Source: Lachnospiraceae bacterium (GTDB lineage: Bacteria; Bacillota; Clostridia; Lachnospirales; Lachnospiraceae). From it: a DNA stretch of 64,000 nt. The stretch covers positions 62,001 through 126,000 of the forward strand of contig CAJTFW010000010.1 in NCBI GenBank assembly GCA_910575445.1, given 5' to 3'. Each line of letters starts with the position of its first letter. Positions within the stretch are counted from its first letter, which is position 1. This document shows, in pieces, positions 27,115 to 34,888 of the stretch. Under the pieces are notes generated by a model. The model was not told the DNA's origin. It searched no databases and saw only the letters and a list, made by a program, of their open reading frames with translations. The position numbers and the translations under genes were made by a program.

Positions 27115-27646
27115 AGCACATCTCCATCAATACAGTTCGTATTTCCTCCAGAAGTTCCTGGACACGTTTCATGGTAGTATTCTGCCTGTGAGCGATATCA
27201 CGGTCATTGTACCCACAGGATTTCAGATGCACGATGTTCATCTGCTGCCTGGATACCCGTTTTGCCAGGTCGTGCAGGAGAAGCTGTTCCTCCAGTTGGC
27301 ACATATATGGATTAGGTGCGGCTATAGTTTCTTCTAAAGCCAAACTATCTTCGTTTGGCTTGATATGCAGACTAACTACATCGGCATTGTGCTTGGGGCG
27401 TCTTTGTTTTCTTCTATAGTCAGATATACATGCTGACATTCTGCGCCATGCAATAGTAGCAAATGAATACTGCTGTAATTTCAGTTCATTAAAATAGCGG
27501 GAAACTGCACGTAGATAACCGAAAATGACTACATCATAAAATTCATCGCGGGGCAGGTGATTTTCTGCTAAGAATTTATAGACAAGATTATGGTTTTCTT
27601 CAGCAAACAAACGCTGCTCCGGGGTTAGTGGTATTTCAGATTTCAT
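27107..27646 (-). CDS. Sigma-70-family-like factor
   Basis: ATG 27646 has AAAGGAGG ten bases upstream. The 179-residue protein has a sigma region-2-like part (LTPEQRLFAEENHNLVYKFL...FGYLRAVSRYF...SFATIAWRRMSACISDYRR, residues 6-85) and a C-terminal helix-turn-helix (LLHDLAKRVSRQQMNIVHLKSCGYNDRDIAHRQ near 125-165). It probably directs transcription of element genes. It is one of three sigma-like genes in the element. Confidence 0.78.
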   Translation of the reverse strand: MKSEIPLTPEQRLFAEENHNLVYKFLAENHLPRDEFYDVVIFGYLRAVSRYFNELKLQQYSFATIAWRRMSACISDYRRKQRRPKHNADVVSLHIKPNEDSLALEETIAAPNPYMCQLEEQLLLHDLAKRVSRQQMNIVHLKSCGYNDRDIAHRQNTTMKRVQELLEEIRTVLMEMCYE

Positions 27647-27669
27647 AGAAATTTCCTCCTTTAAATGCG

Positions 27670-27709
27670 AAAAGGACTCCCCCGGAAGTAAACCGGGAGA
27701 ATCCTTTTG
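27670..27709 (-). terminator. Strong internal terminator in block A
   Basis: On the minus strand AAAAGGATTCTCCCGG pairs with CCGGGGGAGTCCTTTT (two mismatches), ending in TTTT, between the gene ending 27751 and the sigma-like gene. Confidence 0.75.
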
Positions 27710-27750
27710 ATACGTTACATATGGCATCAGGCCATATCTGTTACATCCGA

Positions 27751-28590
27751 TCATGCGGGCAGGGCTTCACGTTCTCCGTCAAGGGGCTGTCCGTAGTTAA
27801 ACTTTCCGCCTCCGCCTGCCGGCAGGACTTCCACATTGCTGTTACCGTAATCGCAGCCATCGTCATGCTGTGTTTCATTGACGGCTGCACGCTGCTGGAG
27901 CATCATGCGGATCTGTGTCTTGAAACCATCTGCAAACTGTCGGATCTGTGCCAGCTCCTCGCCGCTGAAATCGTACAGCCGGCGGAAGGTGGCGACGCTG
28001 TAGTCATCTTTTCCGTTGCTCATTTTTTTCAGTGCGATCTGTACCACGCTGCCATAGGTCGCACGGCGGCGGAGCATAAAGGACTGGTTCATGAACTCAC
28101 GGAAGGGCTTTAAGCTGGTGGGCGGCAGAGTTACCTGTAACGGCATGAACTCACCGCTGCGGAGCAGGTAGAGCACACGCATGTTCTTGCATGCCTTGCC
28201 TGCCCCTTCTGCAGCAGAGCCGAACTGGTTTAAAGCGCAGGCCGCACAGGAACCGCCCGGCTCCCCGATCCCCTGCTTTCCATCTACGGAAGAGCACAGG
28301 GGATTGGAGTTGTCGTCATACTCGCTGCCCTCCGGCCAGTAAGCGTTGTTGGGATGGTTGAAGAGGATGACCCCTTCCAGGGTTTTGGCATAATCCGGAT
28401 TTTCCGGATCATCGGAGGGGATCTCGAACATCAGAGCACCGCCGCCCGGGATCTTGATCCGGGGGAAGCTCATCTGCAGGCCGTCCATGTCCTCTGCCAG
28501 TTCCTCCTGGGTGAATTCTCCTTCCGGCATGGCTGCCGGGAGCATAAATTTTTCCTGTTCTGCCAAAGCGTTGTTCTGGGTGTTATACAT
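27751..28590 (-). CDS. Four-cysteine DNA-metabolism-like protein with SSB-like tail
   Basis: ATG 28590 follows AAGGAGG. The 279-residue protein has a central four-cysteine cluster (CSS...CAAC...C near residues 95-135) able to bind a metal, and a helical RLYDFSGEELAQIRQFADGF segment. Its last residues, LDGEREALPA, nearly repeat the end of the SSB-like protein two genes upstream (LDGERESLPE). It lies beside DUF932 and SSB genes, so a role on single-stranded DNA is likely. Family not recognised by name. Confidence 0.65.
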   Translation of the reverse strand: MYNTQNNALAEQEKFMLPAAMPEGEFTQEELAEDMDGLQMSFPRIKIPGGGALMFEIPSDDPENPDYAKTLEGVILFNHPNNAYWPEGSEYDDNSNPLCSSVDGKQGIGEPGGSCAACALNQFGSAAEGAGKACKNMRVLYLLRSGEFMPLQVTLPPTSLKPFREFMNQSFMLRRRATYGSVVQIALKKMSNGKDDYSVATFRRLYDFSGEELAQIRQFADGFKTQIRMMLQQRAAVNETQHDDGCDYGNSNVEVLPAGGGGKFNYGQPLDGEREALPA

Positions 28591-28633
28591 ACTGTTTTCC
28601 TCCTTGGATTTGAATTGTTTTTTATTGGCTGTA

Positions 28634-29704
28634 TTAAGCGGCTGCCTGGTTGATCCGGTTCCACTGGCGGGCCGGCATGGAAAGAATGTTATAGCCGATA
28701 CTCTCCAGCTGGGTGGCCCTGTCATAACTCTCCACATCCTGGCTGTGCCTTGTAACAGCGTTGGAAAGCCCGTACAGGGTCAGGTCTTTTCCTTCAATCA
28801 GATGCTGGAGGATTCCTTCTCCCTCATCATCCGTGATGTGGAATTCCCGGCTGGCCAGCTTCACAATGCCAGGGACATCTTTGGTGTTCATCTCTGCTTT
28901 TGCGGCGTCCTGCATCATGCCGACCACCTGGGAAAAGCGTGCCTCCTCCACGGCGGCCCTGACGGTATCCTGGATCTTCAGGATAAAAGCTTTGTCATCG
29001 GCGGCCAGTGTCTTTTCGGAATAGAGCTGGAAGCTTTCCTCCATGTCATTGACCCGGCCCACGTGGTTGCGGCGGGTCTGTGCATCATTGACGATCATGC
29101 CGTTGCTGCATACCAGGCGGTAGACAAGGGGCTGGATATTGACAGCACCCATACCGGTTTCGCTGTTGGATATGATAACGCCGGCCTGCACAATGTCTCC
29201 CGGCACAACCTCCGCTTCCAGGCGGGTATTGACCACTTTCATATACATCCGGCTGTCCGTGATCTGACAGCTCTCAAAACGTGCGCCTTCCATGCGTCCG
29301 ATAATAGGCAGGACTGCCTGGGCAATCTCCAGATTATCGATCCGGCGGTAGCGGTTACTTAAAAATGCCCTTGCCGTGCCGCCCATGGTACGCAGCAGCC
29401 GTTTAGACGGGGCATGCTGGAACCAGGCATTGACATTGGCAGCAAGAAGCTCCGGTTTTTCCGCAAGCATCCGGTCATAGTAGGATGCGGGAATCTTTAA
29501 ATGAGTTCCCAGCTGCCGATGGGCGATGGTATTGACCTGCATGGGCTCCACAGGTTCGGTTTTTCCATCAAACATGTGGAGATAGACCTGAGAATCATAG
29601 GGCTCCATCTGCAGGCTTCTGGTATCCACCAGATAATCTTCTTTTAACTTACTCTGCCGGGTGATCTCGGCGGCCATTTCTTCCAGGGAAAGACCTTCTT
29701 TCAT
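28634..29704 (-). CDS. DUF932 phage/plasmid-type protein
   Basis: 356 residues with GTHLKIPASYYDRML, FLSNRYRRIDNLEIAQAVLPII, VQAGVIISNSETGMGAVNIQPLVYRLVCSNGM and the ITDDEGEGILQHLI end. These are features of the DUF932 (TIGR03299-like) family found on phages and plasmids. The family lies next to SSB and recombination genes, but its reaction is unknown. The ribosome site AAGGAGCGAAACAGA is adequate. It is followed by the four-cysteine protein. Confidence 0.82.
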   Translation of the reverse strand: MKEGLSLEEMAAEITRQSKLKEDYLVDTRSLQMEPYDSQVYLHMFDGKTEPVEPMQVNTIAHRQLGTHLKIPASYYDRMLAEKPELLAANVNAWFQHAPSKRLLRTMGGTARAFLSNRYRRIDNLEIAQAVLPIIGRMEGARFESCQITDSRMYMKVVNTRLEAEVVPGDIVQAGVIISNSETGMGAVNIQPLVYRLVCSNGMIVNDAQTRRNHVGRVNDMEESFQLYSEKTLAADDKAFILKIQDTVRAAVEEARFSQVVGMMQDAAKAEMNTKDVPGIVKLASREFHITDDEGEGILQHLIEGKDLTLYGLSNAVTRHSQDVESYDRATQLESIGYNILSMPARQWNRINQAAA

Positions 29705-29736
29705 TCTGTTTCGCTCCTTTCTTATTGTGTGCGGGC

Positions 29737-30549
29737 TTACCAGGAAATCTGGATGCCATTCGCCATGATTTCAGCCGCCAGCCCGTTACGCTCAAAAACC
29801 TGCAGAAGCCGGGGCCAGTACGTTTTTTCCGGAAAGCCGGCAAGGTGCTCTTTTGCCACCTCCTCCGTATCTTCCTCGATGCAGATATCACCGTCCTCAT
29901 GGATGGTCAGACGGCTGTGGCCTCTGGAATTTAAGTCTGCCACAAGAGCTTCCAAAACCTTCCTTCCCTGGACTTCATACCAGATCTGGGGGTCTACCGG
30001 CTGCTTATTGGGCGGAATGGTATCTTCCGGTTCACATCCTCCGGCCTCTGAGAGGGGAACGATCTTTAACATGTTACAGTTGATGCTGGCATCCTGATCC
30101 ACACATACATCTGCATGGTCAAAATCCGGGATGCCGTAAAGGCGGATGCGTCCGGTTCCTCCCGCCAGCACTAATTTTTCCGGTCTCTTTTCGCACCACT
30201 CCCACCGTACATCAGGATAAACTGCCCGTAGATAGGCAGAGATCCGGTGGTTGACATGGCGGAGCAGCAGCAGTTCCGTTTCTGAGGCTTCCATGACAGG
30301 AAATGCAGGGGGCTGTGAAGAGGCGATCCCTTCCGCCAGGCGTTTCCTTGTAAGCTGTTCACGCATCCTGCGGCGTTTTGCCTGCTGCATGTAAGGCCGT
30401 AAGAGTACCGCTGTGACCCACAGCCCCCAAAGGGTGAATACCCCGATCAGGAGCCAGGACTGCCAGGCACCCCTTATCAGTGCCAGTATGGCGATAACCG
30501 CCCCCACAAGAATGCTGATGCTGCCCCACAGGGCTTTGTCGCTTTTCAT
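29737..30549 (-). CDS. Membrane-anchored unknown protein
   Basis: 270 residues. Two close membrane helices at about 8-28 and 32-52 are followed by a basic stretch (QQAKRRRMREQLTRKRL) and a cytoplasmic domain with WEWCEKRPEKLVLAGGTGRIRLYGIPDFDHADVCVD and an acidic end. The topology puts the domain inside the cell. It lies after the SSB gene and terminator. Family unknown. Confidence 0.65.
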   Translation of the reverse strand: MKSDKALWGSISILVGAVIAILALIRGAWQSWLLIGVFTLWGLWVTAVLLRPYMQQAKRRRMREQLTRKRLAEGIASSQPPAFPVMEASETELLLLRHVNHRISAYLRAVYPDVRWEWCEKRPEKLVLAGGTGRIRLYGIPDFDHADVCVDQDASINCNMLKIVPLSEAGGCEPEDTIPPNKQPVDPQIWYEVQGRKVLEALVADLNSRGHSRLTIHEDGDICIEEDTEEVAKEHLAGFPEKTYWPRLLQVFERNGLAAEIMANGIQISW

Positions 30550-30603
30550 TTTTTACCATCCTTTCTTTGTTATTGTTAAAAGTAACCTGCATGTTCTGCA
30601 TGC

Positions 30604-30665
30604 ACAAAAAAAGAGGAACCATACTGGCTTTTCAGTATCATTCTGAAAACCGGTACGGTTCCTCT
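30604..30665 (-). terminator. Strong terminator after the SSB-like gene
   Basis: On the minus strand AGAGGAACC...GGTTCCTCT forms a long interrupted stem (with inner GGTTTTCAG/CTGAAAAGCC pairing) followed by TTTTTTT. Genes downstream need readthrough or a second promoter. Confidence 0.85.
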
Positions 30666-30684
30666 TCTGGAGCCGGAATGGGAA

Positions 30685-31095
30685 TCACTCCGGCAGGGAC
30701 TCGCGTTCTCCGTCCAGTACCTCCACAGGGGGAGGGGCGGATTCTGCGGTCTCAGGGTCATTTGGAAAATCGGCGGGGCTTTCCTTTGGAAAGCGGCCGG
30801 GAAGAAATCCAAAGTTGGACAGATAGATCTTTAAGACCTTCGCCTTTTCCTTCCCATGGCTTGAGGTACAGTCCACCAGCCGCTGTGTGCCGGTGATCCA
30901 TAACCGGCTTTCCTTCTTTACACCAAGCTGCATCAGGCGGGATACCTCATCATCCCATGCCCAGACCTGGTAATACTGGAACTGCCCCTTGCCGGTCTGC
31001 TCGGTAAAACCGAAACAGACATAGGTGGAATCTCTCTGGCTCTTTTGGGGAACCAGGTCATTCTCCACACGTCCAAATGCAAAAATCTGTGCCAT
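30685..31095 (-). CDS. ssb: Single-stranded-DNA-binding-like protein
   Basis: ATG 31095 (MAQIFAFG) follows AAAGGAGTGTT. The 136-residue protein has an OB-fold pattern (FAFGRVENDLV...STYVCFGFTEQ...YYQVWAWDDEVSRLMQLGVKKESRLWITGTQRL) like an element SSB variant. The usual DDDIPF tail is replaced by an acidic tail ending VEVLDGERESLPE, shared with the protein at 27751. It is the first gene of block A, behind a consensus promoter and a leader terminator. Confidence 0.8.
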   Translation of the reverse strand: MAQIFAFGRVENDLVPQKSQRDSTYVCFGFTEQTGKGQFQYYQVWAWDDEVSRLMQLGVKKESRLWITGTQRLVDCTSSHGKEKAKVLKIYLSNFGFLPGRFPKESPADFPNDPETAESAPPPVEVLDGERESLPE

Positions 31096-31129
31096 AACAC
31101 TCCTTTCTGCCACTGGCCTTGTTATCTAT

Positions 31130-31184
31130 AAAAAAAGTGCCAGCAGGAATCCGGCCCATATGGGCGCAGCAATGCCACTGACAC
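31130..31184 (-). terminator. Leader terminator / attenuator of block A
   Basis: On the minus strand GTGTCAGTGG...CCTGCTGGCAC forms a long stem containing the perfect palindrome GCCCATATGGGC and is followed by TTTTTTT. It lies between the promoter (31290-31318) and the SSB start at 31095. Confidence 0.8.
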
Positions 31185-31289
31185 TTATATACAAACTTAA
31201 CAGCGTGTGCAATGCGACTGTCTCATCGCTATACAGACAAAACCGTCTGCAATCCTGCAAGGATACGCACAAAAATCAATTACAAGGTA

Positions 31290-31318
31290 AGTATAACACC
31301 ATATATTGTGTCTGTCAA
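31290..31318 (-). promoter_or_regulatory. Consensus promoter of block A
   Basis: On the minus strand a perfect -35 TTGACA (31313-31318) and -10 TATACT (31290-31295) are 17 bp apart. This is a textbook sigma-70/SigA promoter and the strongest in the window. The roughly 190-base leader holds a small hairpin (CAGAC...GTCTG near 31230) and then the terminator at 31130-31184. Confidence 0.88.
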
Positions 31319-31429
31319 GTTTACATATACTATATATAGATATTTAAAGCGGCGAAATACAATATTTTGTAGTTGGAAGCCATGCAAATATGTAAAGGTT
31401 CCTATATATAAACAGGAATCAAGACCCTG

Positions 31430-31927
31430 TTATTCTGCAGAATCTGATTTTTTTGTTTCCAGCCTGTTGTCCGGCAGGCCGGAATCGTAGCCTAAAAACA
31501 GATCCGTGGAGAGGGAGGCGTTCAGATATTCACTGCCCAGGGAAGGGCGGGAGGCTTTCCGGAAATAGAAGCAGTAAACTCTGTCCGGTTTTATTTTTAT
31601 CTGTCTCCCCAAAAGTAAGATAACAGCAGCTCCCCGGCTGTCTGTAAGCTCTATTTTTTGATACCTGCGTAACGGCTGTGAGGAAACGGCTGTGCAGATG
31701 CCCGTGATGGTCTCATAGTCCCCACGCAGGATCACGATCAGGAGCCCCATGCTACGTAGCAGGCAGCAGAAGAAGATAATGCCGCTCAAAACCAGCAGGA
31801 GCCGGTCGCGGGAAATAAAAAATGCAGCGGCAGCCATCAGGAGGATGGCGGTTCCTGTAAGCAGGAAAAGAAAAACTTTCAGCCGGAGGGTAAAAGGAGA
31901 GTTCAACCATTGTTCCATAAGTATCAT
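31430..31927 (-). CDS. Membrane protein of unknown function
   Basis: 165 residues with two or three hydrophobic helices near 15-70 (LFLLTGTAILLMAAAAFFI; LLVLSGIIFFCCLLRSMGLLIVIL), then a soluble C-terminal part with RGAAVILLLGRQIKIKPDRVYCFYF. Its start overlaps the stop of the gene upstream. It looks like a small membrane sensor or assembly protein at the end of the leftward transcript from block B. Function unknown. Confidence 0.65.
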   Translation of the reverse strand: MILMEQWLNSPFTLRLKVFLFLLTGTAILLMAAAAFFISRDRLLLVLSGIIFFCCLLRSMGLLIVILRGDYETITGICTAVSSQPLRRYQKIELTDSRGAAVILLLGRQIKIKPDRVYCFYFRKASRPSLGSEYLNASLSTDLFLGYDSGLPDNRLETKKSDSAE

Positions 31928-32619
31928 ATCCTTTCAAAAATAATCTGCTGGCGCAGGTACAGGTTCGCAACTGCAAGCGTGACCGCCTGGCTTTTAGCGG
32001 AAAGCCGCATCAGGCAGCTGATGTTGTCGCTGGTGGTATCCGGATCGTCATAAAGGCCGTCCAGTATGCTCTCTTCCGTGGGGAAAGAACGGATATCCTT
32101 TTCCATGCACCGGATCAGTTCTGCTGTGGAGAGCAGTGCCTGTCTGGCAAGGGCCATGACCTGTTTTTCGTTTTCGGTACGCTGGTCCCGGCGGAACAGT
32201 CGGCCGGCAGCAGAAAACGGCACATGGTTCACAAAGACCAGCTTCAAAAATGACAATATCCTTAGAAGGCGGGAGCCATCTGTGGGAATGATGTACATGG
32301 AAGAGAGCAGGTCATAAAGGGCATCATATTCGGTTTCCCCTTTGCCGCAGACCAGCAGGCCCCGTGTCAGCAGCCGCTCCACGCACTCCCGCCAGGGACG
32401 GTCTACCACATCCTCCTGCCCCGGAAAAGTCTTTGCATAGAGCAGACCGATCTCCTCCATGCGGACGATCCGCCAGTTCAGGCAGCTCCAGATGACCATT
32501 TCCTGGACATCAACCATGTATTCCTTTCCCCCAAGAACAATGACGGGGCAGTAGCGCCGGCAGCCGTTGGTCCTGCGCTCAAAGCGTCCGACAGCCGTGT
32601 AAAGTGTTTTTAATGCCAT
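31924..32619 (-). CDS. Unknown protein, possibly a DUF-type element regulator
   Basis: ATG 32619 (MALKTLYTAVG) follows AGGAGGATTTTTT. The 231-residue protein is helical, with CRRYCPVIVLGGKEYMVDVQEMVIWSCLNWRIV in the N-terminal half that looks like a winged-helix DNA-binding region (an MEEIGLLYAKTF...ERLLTRGLL recognition-like segment follows). A DNA-binding role is inference. Partner gene overlaps its end. Confidence 0.6.
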   Translation of the reverse strand: MALKTLYTAVGRFERRTNGCRRYCPVIVLGGKEYMVDVQEMVIWSCLNWRIVRMEEIGLLYAKTFPGQEDVVDRPWRECVERLLTRGLLVCGKGETEYDALYDLLSSMYIIPTDGSRLLRILSFLKLVFVNHVPFSAAGRLFRRDQRTENEKQVMALARQALLSTAELIRCMEKDIRSFPTEESILDGLYDDPDTTSDNISCLMRLSAKSQAVTLAVANLYLRQQIIFERI

Positions 32620-32675
32620 AAAAAATCCTCCTGTGTTTTTATTCCGGTTAGGTAGGAGACTGCCTGGGGCGGCAG

Positions 32676-33254
32676 TCATAAAAGCCCTGACAGAAACAGC
32701 CTGTCTTTCCGAAGCTTCTGGGCGGCGCGGGAGATCCATGCGCCTACATGGGGAGGCGGCACATGATACAGACCGGCAATGTCGGAAATGCTCATGCCTT
32801 TCAGCTTCAGCTCCAGGGCTTTGACGCCGAGCTTTGCCACACCCTGATATTTCTTTTCGGCCCATGCGAGAAGGTCAAGGGTTTCTATCATATTTAACTG
32901 TGCGTGAAAGTCATCCGGCTGTGCTACAGGCTCCCCGTCAGCGAGCAGTTCCCCATGCAGGCCCACAGCCAGGTATGTAATGCGGCGCTGTTTCAGGCAC
33001 ATCTGCCGGCAGTAGGAGAGCAGGCCATTACGCACGATCTTTTTGGCATAGGTGGGGAACTGGGAACATGCGGGATCATAGGTGGCTGCCGCATGGCACA
33101 GCCAGATGCAGCCTTCCTGATACAGATCCTCATATCCGAATCCGTAAATGGTTTCATTGACATGGATGCTCTCCATGATGACCCAGTAGACAAGGGAAAG
33201 GTTTTTCTCCACCAGCGCCTGCTGTTCTTTCGTTAAAGGATTGTTTCGCTTCAT
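32676..33254 (-). CDS. Sigma-70-family-like factor
   Basis: 192 residues. Region 2 pattern LVEKNLSLVYWVIMESIHV...GYEDLYQEGCIWLCHAAATYDPA...FPTYAKKIVRNGLLSYCRQ is clear. The C-terminal helix-turn-helix (LELKLKGMSISDIAGLYHVPPPHVGAWISRAAQKLRKD) fits region 4. It is a near-complete small sigma-70 factor, plausibly directing expression of late transfer genes. Confidence 0.83.
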   Translation of the reverse strand: MKRNNPLTKEQQALVEKNLSLVYWVIMESIHVNETIYGFGYEDLYQEGCIWLCHAAATYDPACSQFPTYAKKIVRNGLLSYCRQMCLKQRRITYLAVGLHGELLADGEPVAQPDDFHAQLNMIETLDLLAWAEKKYQGVAKLGVKALELKLKGMSISDIAGLYHVPPPHVGAWISRAAQKLRKDRLFLSGLL

Positions 33255-33269
33255 AAATACCGCCTCCTT

Positions 33270-33686
33270 TCATGCCGCCATGCCGCTGTCCGGGTCTGCG
33301 GGGGAGCGGCACAGGGTAATAACCCGTTCACACATCTCTTCTGAAAACATGCCGATATGGGCCTGGCTTTCATCAAGCCCCAGTTTTGCCTGGAGCCATA
33401 CGTAGACCGCCCATTTGTCCATATGCCGTTCTATCCGCAGCTTTTCTAACGCCCGGTGTGCCAGGATACGCTTGCGCCGCAGCCTGCGGTCTGCCATGGT
33501 TCCCATGGGTTTCCGGTCCTTTTTATGGGCGCTTACATAGGCGTCACAGGCGGGCCAGCGGGAGCAGACATACAGATAGCTTTTCCGGTCAATGGTATCC
33601 GCCCCGTAGACGGTGCTGGCAGGCCGGCAGATGGCCGGAGAGCCGCAGTAAGGACATTTCAGGTTATATTTTTTCATGGTTTTCAT
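33270..33686 (-). CDS. Zinc-finger-containing protein (DUF3268-type)
   Basis: ATG 33686 (MKTMKKYNLKCP) follows GGAGGTGG. The 138-residue protein has an N-terminal zinc ribbon CPYCGSPAICRP...YVCSRWPACDAYVSAHKKDRKPMGTMAD, the signature of the DUF3268 zinc-finger family, then a basic helical part. These proteins are encoded on phages and conjugative elements; nucleic-acid binding is likely. Confidence 0.78.
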   Translation of the reverse strand: MKTMKKYNLKCPYCGSPAICRPASTVYGADTIDRKSYLYVCSRWPACDAYVSAHKKDRKPMGTMADRRLRRKRILAHRALEKLRIERHMDKWAVYVWLQAKLGLDESQAHIGMFSEEMCERVITLCRSPADPDSGMAA

Positions 33687-33742
33687 TTGCCACCTCCGTT
33701 CCTGCCATTTATGGCAGATTTGATTTCTTTCATTTTCCTTTT

Positions 33743-34099
33743 TCAGAAGCAATGGTATTTATCAGAGGCCCGACATAGTTCCATGAGCGGGCAGCCTGTG
33801 GAAGATACGGTGTGCCACTCGATATACAGGCCGTATACGCTCTCAAAGGTTCGTTTACCTATCACAGCCTGACAGCTTTCCGGTTCGATAGATTCCCCGG
33901 ACAGCTGCTGTAAGACTTTCGCAGGCATAAGGATCGGAGAGCCGTCTGCATCCACAGCCATCAGGAATCCTTCACAGGGGGGAGACTGGCCGTGAGGGCA
34001 GACAGTATGGTTGCATTTGATAAACAGGGCGTTGTGCCAACAGCCGCGTACTGCTTTTAAAAAAGGATAAATAGTACACTTTTTTTGATTCAATTTCAT
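33743..34099 (-). CDS. Cys-rich unknown protein
   Basis: 118 residues with seven cysteines, including CTIYPFLKAVRGCWHNALFIKCNHTVCPHGQSPPC, which could form a metal site. The ribosome site GGAGGTGA is only three bases from the ATG, so the true start could be the TTG six bases further on. Function unknown. Confidence 0.5.
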   Translation of the reverse strand: MKLNQKKCTIYPFLKAVRGCWHNALFIKCNHTVCPHGQSPPCEGFLMAVDADGSPILMPAKVLQQLSGESIEPESCQAVIGKRTFESVYGLYIEWHTVSSTGCPLMELCRASDKYHCF

Positions 34100-34271
34100 T
34101 CACCTCCTGCACACATGAATCATTTGAATTGAAAATCATCTGTAATGAAGGTGTAGATATCTGCTCACTTTCATTACCCACCTTTTGAAATCCCTAAATG
34201 GCCAATTTGAACTAAAAAATTCTTAAATTTTTATAAAGTTCAATCAGTTCTTTCAAAAATCCCTTATAAAA
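34100..34271. other. AT-rich gap without a recognised gene
   Basis: This stretch between the pilin-like gene and the Cys-rich gene is AT-rich and contains TTGAAC...GTTCAA arms around a run of A and T (about 34207-34245). No clear promoter boxes are seen; it may hold a promoter for the four leftward genes below it. Confidence 0.4.
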
Positions 34272-34274
34272 ATA

Positions 34275-34316
34275 AAAAAGGAGGGCCAGACGCAAAATTC
34301 TGCGGCCTGGCCCCGA
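34275..34316 (-). terminator. Terminator of block B
   Basis: On the minus strand GGGGCCAGG...CCTGGCCC pairs around a 14-base loop and is followed by TCCTTTTTTATTTTT. It lies after the Flp-like gene and ends the Tad block. Confidence 0.85.
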
Positions 34317-34335
34317 AAGTTTTTATTCCGTTGTA

Positions 34336-34557
34336 TTATCCGAACAGTCCTTCAATCTCCCGCGTGATCCTGGGGATGACCGTATCATTGAAGATCAGGG
34401 TAAGCGCCGCCAGGAGCAGAGCGCCCAGCACTACTGCAATGATAATCTTCACGGCATCCGAGATATAGAAATCCCCACGCTGATTGGAGACTGCCATCCG
34501 GGCACGGATGATGAAATGGTTTGCTTTGTTACGGATACAGGTTGTGATTTTTCTCAT
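34336..34557 (-). CDS. Flp-pilin-like protein (DUF6133-type)
   Basis: ATG 34557 follows AGGAGGTTTCC. The 73-residue protein has a basic N-terminus, then SNQRGDFYISDAVK and a single membrane helix (IIIAVVLGALLLAALTLIF). This is the layout of Flp-type pilins and matches DUF6133 proteins as I recall them. The RGD site before the helix is shared with the two pseudopilin-like proteins at 43145 and 43669. It would be the major subunit of the pilus, to be processed by the prepilin peptidase at 39960. Confidence 0.75.
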   Translation of the reverse strand: MRKITTCIRNKANHFIIRARMAVSNQRGDFYISDAVKIIIAVVLGALLLAALTLIFNDTVIPRITREIEGLFG

Positions 34558-34607
34558 GGAAACCTCCTATTTTTTATGTATGGTTACAGGGATACAATAC
34601 CGGCTTT

Positions 34608-34757
34608 TTAAGGCCGCCTGATTGGTCTTTTCCGTCTGTCTTTTCTGCCCTTTGGCCTGTCCGGATAGAGCGCAGGTTTTTGGCGGAGCAGCCGGCGGAA
34701 CCGCTGTTTTTCTGCTTCTGCCGCAGAGGGCAGGGGATGTTTTCTGTGTCTGTTCAT
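34608..34757 (-). CDS. Small basic unknown protein, 49 aa
   Basis: ATG 34757 has GGAG six bases upstream (ACAGGAGTTGCCC). The product MNRHRKHPLPSAAEAEKQ... is strongly basic, ending RRKRPIRRP. It fills the 330-bp gap between the TadC-like gene and the Flp-like gene. A longer overlapping frame without ribosome site is less likely. Possibly a small nucleic-acid-binding protein. Confidence 0.4.
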   Translation of the reverse strand: MNRHRKHPLPSAAEAEKQRFRRLLRQKPALYPDRPKGRKDRRKRPIRRP

Positions 34758-34888
34758 GGGCAACTCCTGTCTGTATTCTTTCTGCCGTGGAAGGACGGCG
34801 TTGTCTATGGACTGCTGTAAAATGCTGCGCTAAGGAAAACTGCTGGGGTACAAGTGACCGCCTCCTTTCCATAAAAACCGGTCTGCGT

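Noticed and set aside
31130-31184. T-box or metabolite riboswitch in the block A leader
   Set aside because: No T-box sequence or known riboswitch core was recognised; the leader is better described as a terminator with an unknown control.
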